Below, piece after piece: positions 38,048 to 48,500 of a stretch of DNA of 64,000 nucleotides. The notes beneath the pieces are model-generated. The model had not been told where the DNA came from and searched no databases. It saw nothing but the letters and a program-made list of their open reading frames with translations. Each line of letters starts with the position of its first letter. The stretch's first letter is position 1. This stretch comes from Frateuria_A sp035943815 (GTDB lineage: Bacteria > Pseudomonadota > Gammaproteobacteria > Xanthomonadales > Rhodanobacteraceae), in the NCBI RefSeq assembly GCF_035943815.1, contig NZ_DASZBU010000014.1:186001-250000 (forward strand), given 5' to 3'. The translations under genes were made by a program, and so were the position numbers.

Positions 38048-38124
38048 TGGCGCGCCCGGAGGGATTCGAACCCCCGACCAATGGCTTCGGAAGCCACTAC
38101 TCTATCCGGCTGAGCTACGGGCGC
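38048..38124 (-). tRNA. tRNA-Arg (anticodon CCG)
   Basis: The minus strand folds into a standard 77-base cloverleaf. The acceptor stem GCGCCCG/CGGGCGC is perfect, the D stem is GCTC/GAGT, the anticodon stem GTGGC/GCCAT encloses loop TTCCGAA with anticodon CCG, and the T arm GGGGG-TTCGAAT-CCCTC is intact. The CCA end is encoded (38048-38050). CCG reads the arginine codon CGG. The 3' end faces the low-GC segment to its left, the side where integrative elements usually insert. Confidence 0.96.
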
Positions 38125-38292
38125 GTGTGCTGCGAGACCGCGCACGGACCGGTGGGTCCACGGCGGACGGGCAGTATAGCGGAGTTGGGTGGCCGGTTCA
38201 TGCGTGCCCTCCCGCTCGGAAGAGCACGGCCGCAAGGTGCGGTGAGGGTTTGGGAGGTCCGTGATATACGCGCTGGACCCACCGTCCCGAAA

Positions 38293-38311
38293 CCTCTCCC
38301 CGAGGGAGAGG
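38293..38311. repeat. CCTCTCCC/GGGAGAGG intergenic hairpin
   Basis: Eight-base perfect arms with a CGA loop lie between the tRNA gene and the end of the M61 gene. It is the same kind of hairpin as that at 24023-24056. Confidence 0.6.
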
Positions 38312-38365
38312 GGCATCGGCTTCTGGCTTGCGGGGGCCTTCGGCAGGCGTTGACCCCCTCGCGCC

Positions 38366-38405
38366 GTCCTCTCTCCCGTCCTTCGGTGAGAACAGGAGAG
38401 AGGAC
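38366..38405 (-). terminator. Large stem-loop at the 3' end of the M61 operon
   Basis: GTCCTCTCTCC (38366-38376) pairs perfectly with GGAGAGAGGAC (38395-38405) around an 18-base loop, 10 bases past the stop of the minus-strand M61 gene. There is no T-tract, so it may protect the 3' end or stop transcription only in part. It resembles the CCTCTCC-type intergenic repeats. Confidence 0.5.
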
Positions 38406-38415
38406 GCAGAGCGGC

Positions 38416-40314
38416 TTACAGCGGCTTGATCAGCTCGGCGAGCGTGTCGGGCTTGCTCGTGTCGCGGACCAGGTGCGGGTACTTGAGGCCATCGTGGTAG
38501 TCCACGCGCAGGGTCTTGTATTCGTCGAAGTTCTTCACCAGCAACTCGACCGGCTGGCTCTTGTCCTTCGCGGCCGCCGTGATGGCGTCCTTGATGGCGT
38601 CGCCGGAGTACTCCTTGCCGTTGACCGCGACGATGCTCATGCCCGGCGACAGGCCGGCCTTGAACGCGGGGCCATCCCACAGCACGTCGGCGATGGCGCC
38701 GCCCTTGCCCACCGCCACGCCCAGCGAGTAGGTCAGGTCGGTGAAGCCGCGGCGGCTTTCGGACGCCTTGACCGCGGCGGACGGCTTGTCGGTGTAGACC
38801 AGCTTCCAGCCGTGCGAGGCGATGCCGCCGATCAGCGGGCCATGGCCGTCCAGGCGCGTGCGCAGGTAGCTCTTCCAGTCATACGGCTGGATGTCGTTGA
38901 GCGTCTTGACCACGTCCTCGAAGGTATAGGTATTGACGCTCCAGTCGCCGTTGTTCATGCCAAAGAACGCCTTGGCGAAGGCATCGATGGTCTTCTTGTT
39001 GTGCGAGAGCTCGCGCAGCTTGCCGTCGACGTCCAGCCAGATCATCTCGCCGGCCGAGTAGTAGTCCTCGCTGGCCTGGTAGTTGCGGTACGGCAGCGGG
39101 CGGCGCTGGGCGATCGGCGGATCGTTGGTGGTGTCCTGCACGTTGCGCCAGCTGGCCAGGCCGGGGCGGCCCTTGTCGTAGGTGGCGGCGACGAAGGCCA
39201 GCATGTCCAGCGTCTGCTCGGTGTTCCACAGACCCGAGCGTGCGGCCATGATCTGGCCCCAGAACTGGGTCTGGCCCTCGTACACCCACAGCAGGGTGTC
39301 GCTCATCGGCACGTTGAAGTTGGGCGTGGTCAGGTCGGCGCCGCGGCGGTACTTGCCGTCCCAGGAGTGGTTGAACTCGTGCGAGAACAGGTCGCGCGCG
39401 TAGACGTTCTTGTCCCACTCGGTGAAGTAGTCGGCACCGGTGCCGTCCTCGCTCGAGCGGTGGTGCTCCAGCCCGTTGCCGCTCATCTTGTCGCTGAGCG
39501 AGACCAGGAAGTCGTAGTGGTTGTAATGGTGTGCGCCGTAGAGCTTGTACATCTGCTGGATCAGCTCGCGGTGCGGCTTGAGCTGCTCGGGCTTGATCGC
39601 CAGGTACTTCGGATCGTCCGCGACGATGTCCATGTGCACCGGCACCTTGGCGCCCGGATCCAGGTCCACGCGCTTGAAGTACTTGCCCGCGTAGATCGGC
39701 GAGTCGACCAGGTCGCAGTAGTCGATCGGCTTGTAGGTGACCGTGGCGCCGCTGGTGGAGGCCACTTCCAGCGCGGTGCCGGCCTGCCAGCCGGCCGGGT
39801 AGGTCACGCTGGCTTCGGTCATGATGCGGTTGGTGTTGTAGCCGGCCGGATACAGCGTGACCGTGTTCCACTGCAGGTTGAGCATTTCCGGCGTCATCAC
39901 CACGCGGCCCTGCTTGGTGTCCTGCGGCGAGAGGTATTCGAAGTAGGCCTCCACTGAAGTGGCGCCCTGCGGCACGTCGACGTGGAAGGCGTAGACGTTC
40001 AGCGGGTCGCGCGTCCAAGGCAGCACCTTGCCGTTGACCTTGACCACCAGGCCCGCGAATTTGTCGATCGGCCCGGTCGGGGAGTGGTTGCCGGGGATCC
40101 ACTGCGGATAGAGCAGCGTCAGCGGGCCGGGTTGCGCCGGGATGGTCTCGTTGATGCGGAACACGCGGTGCGCGACGTCGGTGGCGTCGACCGAGATCTT
40201 GACCGTGCCATTGAAGGGCACGTCCTGCGGCGGCGGCACGTCGGCGAAGGCGGGCACGGCGACCAGCGCGAAGCCGGCGGCCAGCAGGGCGGATGCGAGG
40301 GGTTTGGTATTCAC
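38416..40314 (-). CDS. M61-family (glycyl aminopeptidase-like) metallopeptidase with PDZ domain, copy 1
   Basis: The 632-residue exported zinc peptidase has a signal peptide (MNTKPLASALLAAGF, cleavage near PAFA), an N-terminal beta domain and a thermolysin-like domain with zinc motif SHEFNHSWDGKYRRG at about residues 310-324. A C-terminal PDZ domain follows (about 520-610; KAGLSPGMSIVAVNGKEY). Characterised relatives remove N-terminal glycine or alanine. It follows a homologue of the same length by 120 bases on the same strand. The spacer between them contains an inverted-repeat element, so the two copies may be expressed at different levels. Confidence 0.9.
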   Translation of the reverse strand: MNTKPLASALLAAGFALVAVPAFADVPPPQDVPFNGTVKISVDATDVAHRVFRINETIPAQPGPLTLLYPQWIPGNHSPTGPIDKFAGLVVKVNGKVLPWTRDPLNVYAFHVDVPQGATSVEAYFEYLSPQDTKQGRVVMTPEMLNLQWNTVTLYPAGYNTNRIMTEASVTYPAGWQAGTALEVASTSGATVTYKPIDYCDLVDSPIYAGKYFKRVDLDPGAKVPVHMDIVADDPKYLAIKPEQLKPHRELIQQMYKLYGAHHYNHYDFLVSLSDKMSGNGLEHHRSSEDGTGADYFTEWDKNVYARDLFSHEFNHSWDGKYRRGADLTTPNFNVPMSDTLLWVYEGQTQFWGQIMAARSGLWNTEQTLDMLAFVAATYDKGRPGLASWRNVQDTTNDPPIAQRRPLPYRNYQASEDYYSAGEMIWLDVDGKLRELSHNKKTIDAFAKAFFGMNNGDWSVNTYTFEDVVKTLNDIQPYDWKSYLRTRLDGHGPLIGGIASHGWKLVYTDKPSAAVKASESRRGFTDLTYSLGVAVGKGGAIADVLWDGPAFKAGLSPGMSIVAVNGKEYSGDAIKDAITAAAKDKSQPVELLVKNFDEYKTLRVDYHDGLKYPHLVRDTSKPDTLAELIKPL

Positions 40315-40382
40315 GGAAGGGGCTCTCCGGTGGTGGTCCTCAAGTACCGCTCACCTGCGCGCGGGCCCGTAGCGGAGCCGAA

Positions 40383-40428
40383 GGGCGGCCCTTCGACTTC
40401 GCTTGGCTACGCTCAGGGTGAACGGCTG
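40383..40428. repeat. Intergenic repeat, second copy of the 7881-7924 element
   Basis: Read on the minus strand, TTCACCCTGAGCGTAG, then GCGAAGTCGAAGGGC matches the centre of the element at 7881-7924 (GCTCGCCCTGAGCG, then GAAGTCTAAGGGC). It lies between the two M61 genes. AAGGGC and GCCCTT within it form a short internal palindrome. Confidence 0.6.
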
Positions 40429-40434
40429 TGCAAG

Positions 40435-42333
40435 TTACTTGCGTGGAGCGGTGATCGCGGTCAGCAGGTCCTTGCCATCGGCGCGGACCAGGTGCGGATA
40501 CTTCAGCCCGCCGTGGTAGTCGACCTTGACGGTGCTGTAGACGTCCACGTTCTTGACCAGCAGCTCGATTGGCGCCTTGCCGGTCTTGGCGGCGGTGACG
40601 GCATCCTTCAGCGCGTCGGGCGAGAAGTCCTTGCCGTTGACCGCGACGATGGTCAGGCCCGGCACCAGCCCCGCGTCGAACGCGGGTCCGTTCCACTGGA
40701 CGTCGTAGATGTTGCCGCCCTTGGAGGCGGACAGGCCCAGCGAATAGGCCAGGTTGACATTGTGGCGCAGCGACTCGGCGGCCTTGGCCTCGGCGTTGGG
40801 CGTGTCGGTATAGACGAGCTTCCAGCCGCCGCGCTCGATGCCGTGCTCGGGCAGCTGGTCGCCCACGTAGTCCAGCCGCGTGCGCAGGAAGGTCTTCCAG
40901 TCGTAGGGCTGCACCTGGTTGAGCGTGTTCACCACGTCGTCGAAGGTGTAGGTCTTGGTGACGTAGCTGCCATTGTCCATGCCGAAGAAGGCGTGGGCGA
41001 AATCATCCAGCGAGTGCTTGCCGTGCGAGAGCTCGCGGATCTGCGTGTCCACATCCAGCCACAGGAGCTGGCCCTCCGGATAGAAGTCGGTGCCGCGGCG
41101 CCAGTTGCCCCAGCCGTTGCCGCCGAAGTAGGTCAGCGGCGCGGCGTCGGCGGTGTCCTGCAGTGGACGCCAGTCGCGACCGGTGCGCGCGGACATCGCC
41201 GCGGCGATGTTGGCCATCGAATCGCGGTACTGCGCAGCCGTCCACATGCCCGAGCGAGCGGTGAGCACGCCGGACCAGTAGTCGGTCAGGCCCTCGTAGA
41301 CCCACAAAAGGTCGTCCTCTTCGACCGTGTTGAAGTCCGGCGCCCACAGCTTGGCCGGGCGGCGGAACTTGCCGCACCAGGAGTGCACGTACTCGTGTGG
41401 CATCAGGCTGGCCATCAGCGTGTAGGACTTGTCGTCCGTCAGCATGTCGGCCGGCAGGCGGTCGTCGCTGGACTGGTGATGCTCCAGGCCGAAATGGCCG
41501 GTGTGGTCGGACAGCGTGAGCAGGAAGTCGTAGTGCCCGTAGTGGTGCGCGCCGAAGAGCCTGTCGGCCTGCTCGACGAGGTGGCGGTGCTGCTCGAGCT
41601 GCTTGTCGGTGAGCTTGACCTGGTCGGCCTCGTCGGCCACCACGTTGAGGTGCACCGGCACGTCGCCCTTGGGAGCGAGGTCCACGCGGTTGAAGTGCTC
41701 GCCGGCGATCAGCGGCGAGTCGACGAAGTTGTTGAAGCTGATCGTCTTGAAGGTGGTGGTGGCGCCAGCGCGCGACTGCACTTCCATCGCGGTGCCGAAC
41801 TGCCAGCCCTTGGGCAGCGTCACGGTCGGCTGGATCTGGATCTGCCGCGTGTAGTAGCCGGCCGGGTAGAACGCCACCTGGTTGAATTCCACGTCCACCA
41901 GGTTCGGCGTCGACGAGGCGCTGGCGCCAAACAGCCCGCCCTCGCCCGGCGAGAGGAACTGGAACTGGAGCTCCAGCGCGGTGGCGCCCTCGGGCACGGT
42001 CAAGTGAAGCGTGAACATGTCGCGCAGGTCGCGGCGCCAGGACACGCGCTTGCCGTTGGCGGTGATGATCAGGCCGGCCAGGTTGTCGATCGGGCCGGAG
42101 GGTGCGTGCTCGCCGGGGATCCACTGCGGGTAGTACAGGGTCATCGCACCGGGCTTGGCCGGGATGGTCTCGTGCACGCGGAAGATCTTCCTCGGCGCAT
42201 CGGTGAGGTCCACCTTCAGCGTCAGCATGCCCGGATAGGGCTGGTCGACCGGCGGTGCCTTCTCCGCGAGCGCACCGAACGACAACGCCGCGCCCAGCGC
42301 GACCACGAGCAGCTTCGAACGAACATTCTTCAC
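40435..42333 (-). CDS. M61-family (glycyl aminopeptidase-like) metallopeptidase with PDZ domain, copy 2
   Basis: This protein also has 632 residues and the same layout as the neighbouring copy: signal peptide (VALGAALSFGALA), zinc motif PHEYVHSWCGKFRRP at about residues 310-324, and a C-terminal PDZ domain (DAGLVPGLTIVAVNGKDF). I assign a GTG start at 42333, preceded by AGGGGAAG; the frame is open far upstream, but that is only the shadow of the permease gene. The two copies differ through much of their length, so the tandem duplication is old and substrate ranges may differ. A periplasmic role in trimming peptides is inferred from the family and the nearby permease. Confidence 0.9.
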   Translation of the reverse strand: MKNVRSKLLVVALGAALSFGALAEKAPPVDQPYPGMLTLKVDLTDAPRKIFRVHETIPAKPGAMTLYYPQWIPGEHAPSGPIDNLAGLIITANGKRVSWRRDLRDMFTLHLTVPEGATALELQFQFLSPGEGGLFGASASSTPNLVDVEFNQVAFYPAGYYTRQIQIQPTVTLPKGWQFGTAMEVQSRAGATTTFKTISFNNFVDSPLIAGEHFNRVDLAPKGDVPVHLNVVADEADQVKLTDKQLEQHRHLVEQADRLFGAHHYGHYDFLLTLSDHTGHFGLEHHQSSDDRLPADMLTDDKSYTLMASLMPHEYVHSWCGKFRRPAKLWAPDFNTVEEDDLLWVYEGLTDYWSGVLTARSGMWTAAQYRDSMANIAAAMSARTGRDWRPLQDTADAAPLTYFGGNGWGNWRRGTDFYPEGQLLWLDVDTQIRELSHGKHSLDDFAHAFFGMDNGSYVTKTYTFDDVVNTLNQVQPYDWKTFLRTRLDYVGDQLPEHGIERGGWKLVYTDTPNAEAKAAESLRHNVNLAYSLGLSASKGGNIYDVQWNGPAFDAGLVPGLTIVAVNGKDFSPDALKDAVTAAKTGKAPIELLVKNVDVYSTVKVDYHGGLKYPHLVRADGKDLLTAITAPRK

Positions 42334-42506
42334 GAGCACTTCCCCTGACGGACGAAGGGCGCCTGCGCGCCTCACCTGCCACGCCGGGGCCACGACCGCG
42401 ACCCGATAACCAACATGACAGTCATCCGATGGTAGGACGAAGGTCACGCCCCTCCCCCTGCCAGAGGTCACGCCGAAACCATGCGCCGGCGTCTGGAAAA
42501 CGCGTG

Positions 42507-43997
42507 TCAGTCGCGCCCGCCTTCCAGCCGGCTGTGGCGCATGCCGTAGAAGAAATAGATCGCCAGGCCCAGCACCATCCACACCACGAAGCGCCAGATG
42601 GTCACCGCCGGCAGGCCGCCGAGGAAATGCAGATGGCCGTTGGCGATCCACGGCCAGCCGGTAATCAGGAACAGCGAGAACAACATGCCGGCCGGGGCGA
42701 CCAGCCACAGCGCCGGGGTGCGGAAGCTGCGCTGCAGGTGGGGCTTGCGCACGCGCAGGATCAGCACCGAAGCGCAGATGACGATGAAAGCAGAGAGCGT
42801 GCCGATGTTGACCAGCTCGGCCACCTCGCCGATCGGCAGGAAACCGGCGACCAGCGCGGTGAACACGCCCAGGATCATGGTCGGCCGGGCCGGGGTGCCG
42901 TACTTCGGATGCACCTGCGAGAACCATTTGGGCAGCAGCCCGTCGCGCGAAAGGGCGAACCAGATGCGCGCCGCGCCGAGCATGAAGGCAAACAGCACGC
43001 TGGTGATGCCGGCGATCGCCGCCACCGAGATGATGCCGCGCACCCAGTCCAGCCCCAGCGCCTTGAAAGCCGCGTCCACCGGCGCCGGCGAGTTGAGCTG
43101 CGCATAGGGCACCATGCCGGTGAGCACCAGCGAGACGGCCAGGTAAAGCGCCATCGACACCGCCAGCGACAGCAGCACCGCGCGCGGCAGGTCGCGCTGC
43201 GGGTGCCTGGCTTCTTCGGCCGCGGTGGTCAGCGTGTCGTAGCCGAACACCGCGAAGAACACCACGCTGGAGGCGGCCAGCACGCCGCCCCAGCCGAAGT
43301 GGTCGCCATCGGTGCCGTGCACGACCGGCGGGATGAACGGGTGCCAGTTGGCGGTATCGACGAAGAAGGCACCCACACCGATCACCAGCGCCACGCCGAT
43401 CACCTTGATCACCACTACCGCAGTGTTGAAGCGCGCGCCCCATTCGGTCCTGACCGTGAGCATCACCGCGATCAGCAGCGAGATCGCCGCGGCGATCACG
43501 TTGAATACCTTGCCGTTGCCCGGGTGGGCCGGGTCGTACGCGCCCTGCGCCCAGACCGGCAGCTGCACGTGGAAAAGCTGCTCGATCAACGCCTGCACGT
43601 AGCCGGACCATCCGATCGCCACCACGCCCACGATCAGCGCGTACTCGATCAAGAGGTCCCAGCCGATGATCCAGGCGAACAGCTCGCCCAGCACCGCATA
43701 GCCGTAGGTATAGGCGCTGCCGGTGACCGGGATGAGACCGGAGAACTCCGCATAGGCCAGCGCCGCGCAGGCGCTGCCCAGGCCCGCGACGATGAAGGAA
43801 AGGATCACCGCGGGACCGGCATTGACCGCCGCCTGTTGCCCGGCCAGCACGAACACGCCCACGCCGATGATCGCGCCGATGCCGATCGCGGTGAGTTGCC
43901 ACAGTCCCAGCACGCGGCGGAAATCCCCGGAGCCGCCGGCCTCGGCCTGCAGTTGCTCAACCGGTTTGTGGCGCATCAGCCTGGCTAGAAAACCCAT
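42507..43997 (-). CDS. APC-superfamily amino-acid permease
   Basis: The 496-residue inner-membrane protein has about 12 or more hydrophobic helices. The first carries the APC glycine-rich substrate-binding break (GIGAIIGVGVFVLAGQQAA), followed by EFSGLIPVTGSAYTYGYAVL. It matches the cationic amino-acid transporter (CAT/YfnA-like) group. It probably imports amino acids, possibly those released by the peptidases encoded just downstream on the same strand. The ATG at 43997 has AGGGGA at good spacing. Confidence 0.92.
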   Translation of the reverse strand: MGFLARLMRHKPVEQLQAEAGGSGDFRRVLGLWQLTAIGIGAIIGVGVFVLAGQQAAVNAGPAVILSFIVAGLGSACAALAYAEFSGLIPVTGSAYTYGYAVLGELFAWIIGWDLLIEYALIVGVVAIGWSGYVQALIEQLFHVQLPVWAQGAYDPAHPGNGKVFNVIAAAISLLIAVMLTVRTEWGARFNTAVVVIKVIGVALVIGVGAFFVDTANWHPFIPPVVHGTDGDHFGWGGVLAASSVVFFAVFGYDTLTTAAEEARHPQRDLPRAVLLSLAVSMALYLAVSLVLTGMVPYAQLNSPAPVDAAFKALGLDWVRGIISVAAIAGITSVLFAFMLGAARIWFALSRDGLLPKWFSQVHPKYGTPARPTMILGVFTALVAGFLPIGEVAELVNIGTLSAFIVICASVLILRVRKPHLQRSFRTPALWLVAPAGMLFSLFLITGWPWIANGHLHFLGGLPAVTIWRFVVWMVLGLAIYFFYGMRHSRLEGGRD

Positions 43998-44134
43998 CGC
44001 GCGTCCCCTGAAAGCGAGCCGGGATCATAACGTGGGCGTCGGCGCCAACGGCACTGCCATGGGTTGGGTGCCACGACCCACGCGGGACAATGCCCGTCGA
44101 CCGTCACGGGCGGACGATCGGCGCGGATGAACCG

Positions 44135-45442
44135 TTAGAGGCGGTGGCCGCCGGGTGTCGCCGTTTGCGGCGTACCAGGGGAAGCTTTGCCCAGCCACGG
44201 CAAGGCAAGTGGAGCGAGGCCGAACACCAGCAACAGCGCAAGCGCGAGGCCTGGATCCAGATGGGCCACGCCGAACCAGCGCCCGGTCGCCCAGGGCGTC
44301 CATGCGGTCGCCAGGACACGCGCCGCCTCGATCCACCGCGCGCCGGCGCGCCCTTCCATCAGCGCACCGAGCACGGTGAGGCTGCCGGTCAGGTAGACAG
44401 CGTATGCAAGCAGGGTCGGCAGGCTGGCCCGCGCGCTCAGGTCGAGGAACTGCGTGGCCATGCCCAGCAGCAGCGCGAACTGCAGCAGGCAGTAGAGGGT
44501 GAGCGCGCGCGGCATCGGCGGGTCGAAGCGTTCGCGGCGGATGTCGAAGGCAGCACGGGGATAGCGCGCCGCGACGTCGGCCGGCCGCCAACCCGGAGGC
44601 TTCAGCCAGACCGCCACCTTGTCGCGCCAACGCCGCGCGTGCCACATGTCCCTGGCCGCGGCCCAGTACACCTCGACGTTGGCCCACAGCGGGTTCCAGC
44701 TGCGCAACGGTGCGCGGGTGCCGTACACCGGCGGATCGGCGTCGTCCTCCTCCACGAAGGTGCCGAACAGCCGGTCCCAGACGATCAGGATGCCGCCGTA
44801 GTTGCGGTCGAGGTAGCGCTCGTTCACCGCGTGGTGCGCGCGATGGTTGGAGGGCGAGCAGAACACGCGGTCGAACCATCCCAGCCGGCCGATCTGCTCG
44901 GTGTGCACCCAGAACTGGTAGAGCAGATCGATGAGCGCCACCACCACGAACACCTGGACGGGGATTCCGGCGAGCGCCATCGGCAGGTAGAACAGCCAGC
45001 CCAGCAACACGCCGCTGCCGGTCTGGCGCAGCGCGGTGGAGAGGTTGTAGTGCTCGCTCTGGTGATGCACCACGTGCGCGGCCCAGAGGATGTTCACCTC
45101 GTGCCCGGCGCGATGCAGCCAGTAGTAGAGGAAGTCATAGGCGAGCAGCGCGAACGCCCACACCAGCATGTTGTCGGCCGGCAGCGAGAACAGCGCCAGG
45201 TGCGCCGCCACCCATGCGTAGACGCCGATCGAGAGCAGCTTGGCGAACACGCCCACGAGCTGCGAGATCACCCCAAGGCCGATGCTGCTCATCGCATCGT
45301 TCGCCCGGTAGGCCACCCGCCCGCGCCAGCGCGCCACCAGCCACTCCACGCCGATCAGCGCGAAGAACACCGGGGTGGCAAAGGTGATGATGAGTTCCTG
45401 CAGGTGCATGGCGTACGGCCAATCGTCCCGTTCCGACACCAT
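44135..45442 (-). CDS. Sterol desaturase / fatty acid hydroxylase superfamily membrane protein
   Basis: The 435-residue integral membrane protein carries the eight-histidine pattern of the di-iron fatty acid hydroxylase superfamily: LHRAGHE, then AAHVVHHQSEHYN, then a third cluster SNHRAHHAVNERY. Several membrane helices lie before, between and after these, with two or three in the C-terminal third beyond the catalytic region. The order resembles alkylglycerol monooxygenase-like members, but the substrate cannot be told. I placed the start at 45442 (MVSERD) with GCGAGG upstream; MHLQEL at 45409 is a second possibility. It is upstream of the permease on the same strand, with a 137-base gap. 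Confidence 0.87.
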   Translation of the reverse strand: MVSERDDWPYAMHLQELIITFATPVFFALIGVEWLVARWRGRVAYRANDAMSSIGLGVISQLVGVFAKLLSIGVYAWVAAHLALFSLPADNMLVWAFALLAYDFLYYWLHRAGHEVNILWAAHVVHHQSEHYNLSTALRQTGSGVLLGWLFYLPMALAGIPVQVFVVVALIDLLYQFWVHTEQIGRLGWFDRVFCSPSNHRAHHAVNERYLDRNYGGILIVWDRLFGTFVEEDDADPPVYGTRAPLRSWNPLWANVEVYWAAARDMWHARRWRDKVAVWLKPPGWRPADVAARYPRAAFDIRRERFDPPMPRALTLYCLLQFALLLGMATQFLDLSARASLPTLLAYAVYLTGSLTVLGALMEGRAGARWIEAARVLATAWTPWATGRWFGVAHLDPGLALALLLVFGLAPLALPWLGKASPGTPQTATPGGHRL

Positions 45443-45485
45443 GCTACCTCGCGACGAGCGGCCCGAGCCGCGCAAGCCAGGCAAC

Positions 45486-45516
45486 AAAAAAGGGCCGCAG
45501 GTAAACCTGCGGCCCC
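45486..45516 (-). terminator. Rho-independent terminator of the second Oar-like receptor
   Basis: Read on the minus strand, an 11-bp stem (45492-45502 with 45505-45515) with a very short loop is followed by six T. It ends the receptor transcript and separates it from the desaturase gene. Confidence 0.92.
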
Positions 45517-45558
45517 AAGGTGAACCGGGCTGCGGACAGCCCGGGTGGTGCGACCTGC

Positions 45559-48500
45559 TTAGAAGTCGTACGAGACGCCGAAGCGCACGTAACGCGGGGT
45601 CATCGAGCTGTACGGGCGACCATAGCTCGGGTTGATCTTCGCCGACGAGCCGTGAATCGCATAGGTCTGCGTCGTGGTCTGCTTGTCGAGCACGTTGTAA
45701 ACCATCACGTTGAACGCCAGCTTCTTGCCCGCCCACTCCGGCCGATACTCGGCATTCAGGTCCAGGCGGTAGGTCCACGGCTGGTGCTGCTCACCCGGCG
45801 AGTACGGCTGTCCGTTGCAGAAGTGATAGTACGAACCGTAACCCAGGCCCGGATTGGTCTCGTTCGGACCGTAGTAGCCGAGGCAGCTCTTGGGCATGCC
45901 AGACATCACCAGCAGGTTGCCGCCAAGCAGCACTTCCGGCGTCAGCTGGTACGAGCCATAGGCCTTGATCTGGTGACGACGGTCGTTGGACAGGTCGCCA
46001 TTGGCGTAGTCCATGACCTGCGCGTAGTCCCAGTCCACCGTCGCCGAAACGTCGGTCTGGCCGATGTCCGAACGCACCTGGCCTTCGCTGTTGCCGTAGC
46101 TGTGCGACCACAGGTAGTCGATCTTGCCGTACCACTTGCCGTCGAACGGATGCTCCAGGTACAGGTTCAGGCCAGCGTAATGGCGCTTTAGCGTGGTGTT
46201 GAAGCCGTAGTCCTGCATCGTCATCGGCACTTCGTAGTAACCGCTGCCGTCCGCCTTCGGAATCATGAAGGTGTTGGTGCGACCCGGGTTGAACAGGTAG
46301 CTGCCCTGGATGGCACCGACGGTGGCCGGGTCGATACCCATCGCCGTCATCTTGCGCTGGATGGCGAAGGAATCGCCCACGTCGTCGATGGCATTGCGCA
46401 AGTCGCGATAGGTCGCCTTGGCGCCGAAGGTCCACGACTGGTTGAGCTGCTTGTCGAAGCCCAGGATGTACTCGTCCTGGTATTCCGACTTCAGGTTACG
46501 CGCAGCAGCAGTCATCGGATCACGCGGCTGGCCGTACTCGAGGTTGTTCGAGATCGGGCCGCCGGTGCTGCTGGCGATCGGGGTCAGGCCGGTCGGGGCA
46601 CCATTGGCGTCGATACCGGTGTAGGTGTAGTACTCGTTGGTGTACAGCGACGAGCCCGCGGCGCGCAGGGCCACGCTCGCCGGCATGGCGAGGTAGTAGC
46701 GACCGGCGTTGCCGTAGACCTTGAAGCTGGAGTCACCGTTGACGTCCCAGCTGAAGCCCACGCGCGGCGCCCACTGCGGCGAGGTCAGGCGCAGGTAAGG
46801 CACGCCCGCGCCATTGTTGTTGGTGAACTGGTCGTTGCGCAGGCCGAGCTTGACCAGCCAACGGTCGCTGACCTGCCAGGCATCCTCGATGTACTGCGCG
46901 CGCTGCTTGGTGGTCACCGATGCGCCCACGGCGTAGATGTAGCGCGAGACGAAGTAGCCACTCTGGCCATTGGCAGACGAGTTGGGAGCCTGCACCCACG
47001 GCATGGACTGCCAGCCGGCACCGTTTGCTACCGGGCCGCCCAGAATGAACATGTTCGGATCGCCGGAGTCGTACTGCCAGGCATAGCCCGGGCCCGAGTC
47101 GATCTGGGAGTCGTGGTTGTCGGCGACATTCTGGTTGTCGATACCGGCCGTGATCGTGTGATCGCCCAGGTGGTAGCTGATGTCGAGGCGCAGGTTGGTG
47201 TTCTTCGAGGTGTGCGCCGGATCCTTGACGTAGTCGACGCCCTGCGGGCCCGCGATCGGCGAACCACCGGTGAACGCCGGGTTCTGCTTGTCGGCGCCGA
47301 AGACGTACGGGGCATCAGAACCCACCAGGTTTTCGTACAGCGTGCCCTTCATCTGGCCATACATCGCGCTGACGGTGAGGTTGTCGGTGATGTAGCTGGT
47401 GAACTTGGCCGAGTACAGGTCCGAACCGTACTTGTGCGAGGTGTCGAAGCTGTTGAACGCGCCCGTGGTGCGCGTGGCGTAGTCGAAATCGTACAGGCTG
47501 CCCGCGTAGGACTCCTTGCTCGACGCACCGGTCACTTCGAGGATGTTGCTGTCGTTGATGTTCCAGTCGAGCTTGGCGTACCACTTCGGATCGTCGTAGC
47601 GATACGTGGTGGTGCGCGGCGCGGTATCGGAACCGACGTTGGTGCCTTCCTTGCGCTCGGCCTCGGCCGCGGCGAAGAAGAACAGCTTGTCCTTGATCAG
47701 CGGGCCACCGACGTAGCCAGACACGGTGGTGTCCCACGCCTTGTTGCCATTGCGGTACTGGCGCATGTCGCCGGCGCGGGTGCCGCTGACGTAGTAGTAG
47801 TTCTTCGGGTCGGACTTGAGCGACTTGGGCGTCCACTGGATCTGCGCGCCGAAATGCCACTCGTTGGTGCCGCGCTTGCCGACCTGGCTGATCACGCCGC
47901 CGTCGGAACGACCGTAGGCCGCACCGTAGCCGCCGCTCAGGATTTCCTGCTGGTCGATCGCGCCGTACGGCAGGGTCAGGCCGCCCAGACCGCTGAGCGG
48001 ATCGGTGGTGTTGAAGCCGTTGATGTAGTAGGCGTTCTCGGTCACCGAGGAGCCACCGAAGGTCACCACGTTGCCACCGGCGGTGCCGGTGAACAGGGCG
48101 CTGCCCTCGACCACACCCGGGGCCAGCAGCGCGATCGCTTCGGCGCTACGGGCCAGCGGCAGCTTGGCCAGCTGCTCGGCGGTGATGACGGTGCGCGAGT
48201 CCACGCCGGTCACGTCGATAGCCGGCAGCGCGTTGGCGCTGACGGTGATCGCCGACAGGTTCTGGGCGTTGGCCGAGCTGGCGGCGGCGGCGAAGGAAAC
48301 CTGGGAGCCCGCGCCGACGCGCAGGGTCACGTCCTTGCGCGAATCGACGGTCTGGCCGTTCTGGCGCAGGATGACCGTGTAGGTGCCCAGCGGCAGCTGG
48401 CTGGCAGCGAAGCGGCCCTGTGCATCCACCGGCACTTCGCGGCTGAAGCCCGTGGCGTTCTGGATCAAAACGGTCTCGCCCTGGGCGGCCGGCGCGTCAC

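Noticed and set aside
40435..43902. A 1155-codon open frame on the minus strand running through the permease gene into the M61 gene
   Set aside because: The 5' two thirds are arginine/glycine-rich shadow translation of the permease in another frame; the real gene begins at the GTG at 42333 with a signal peptide and ribosome site.
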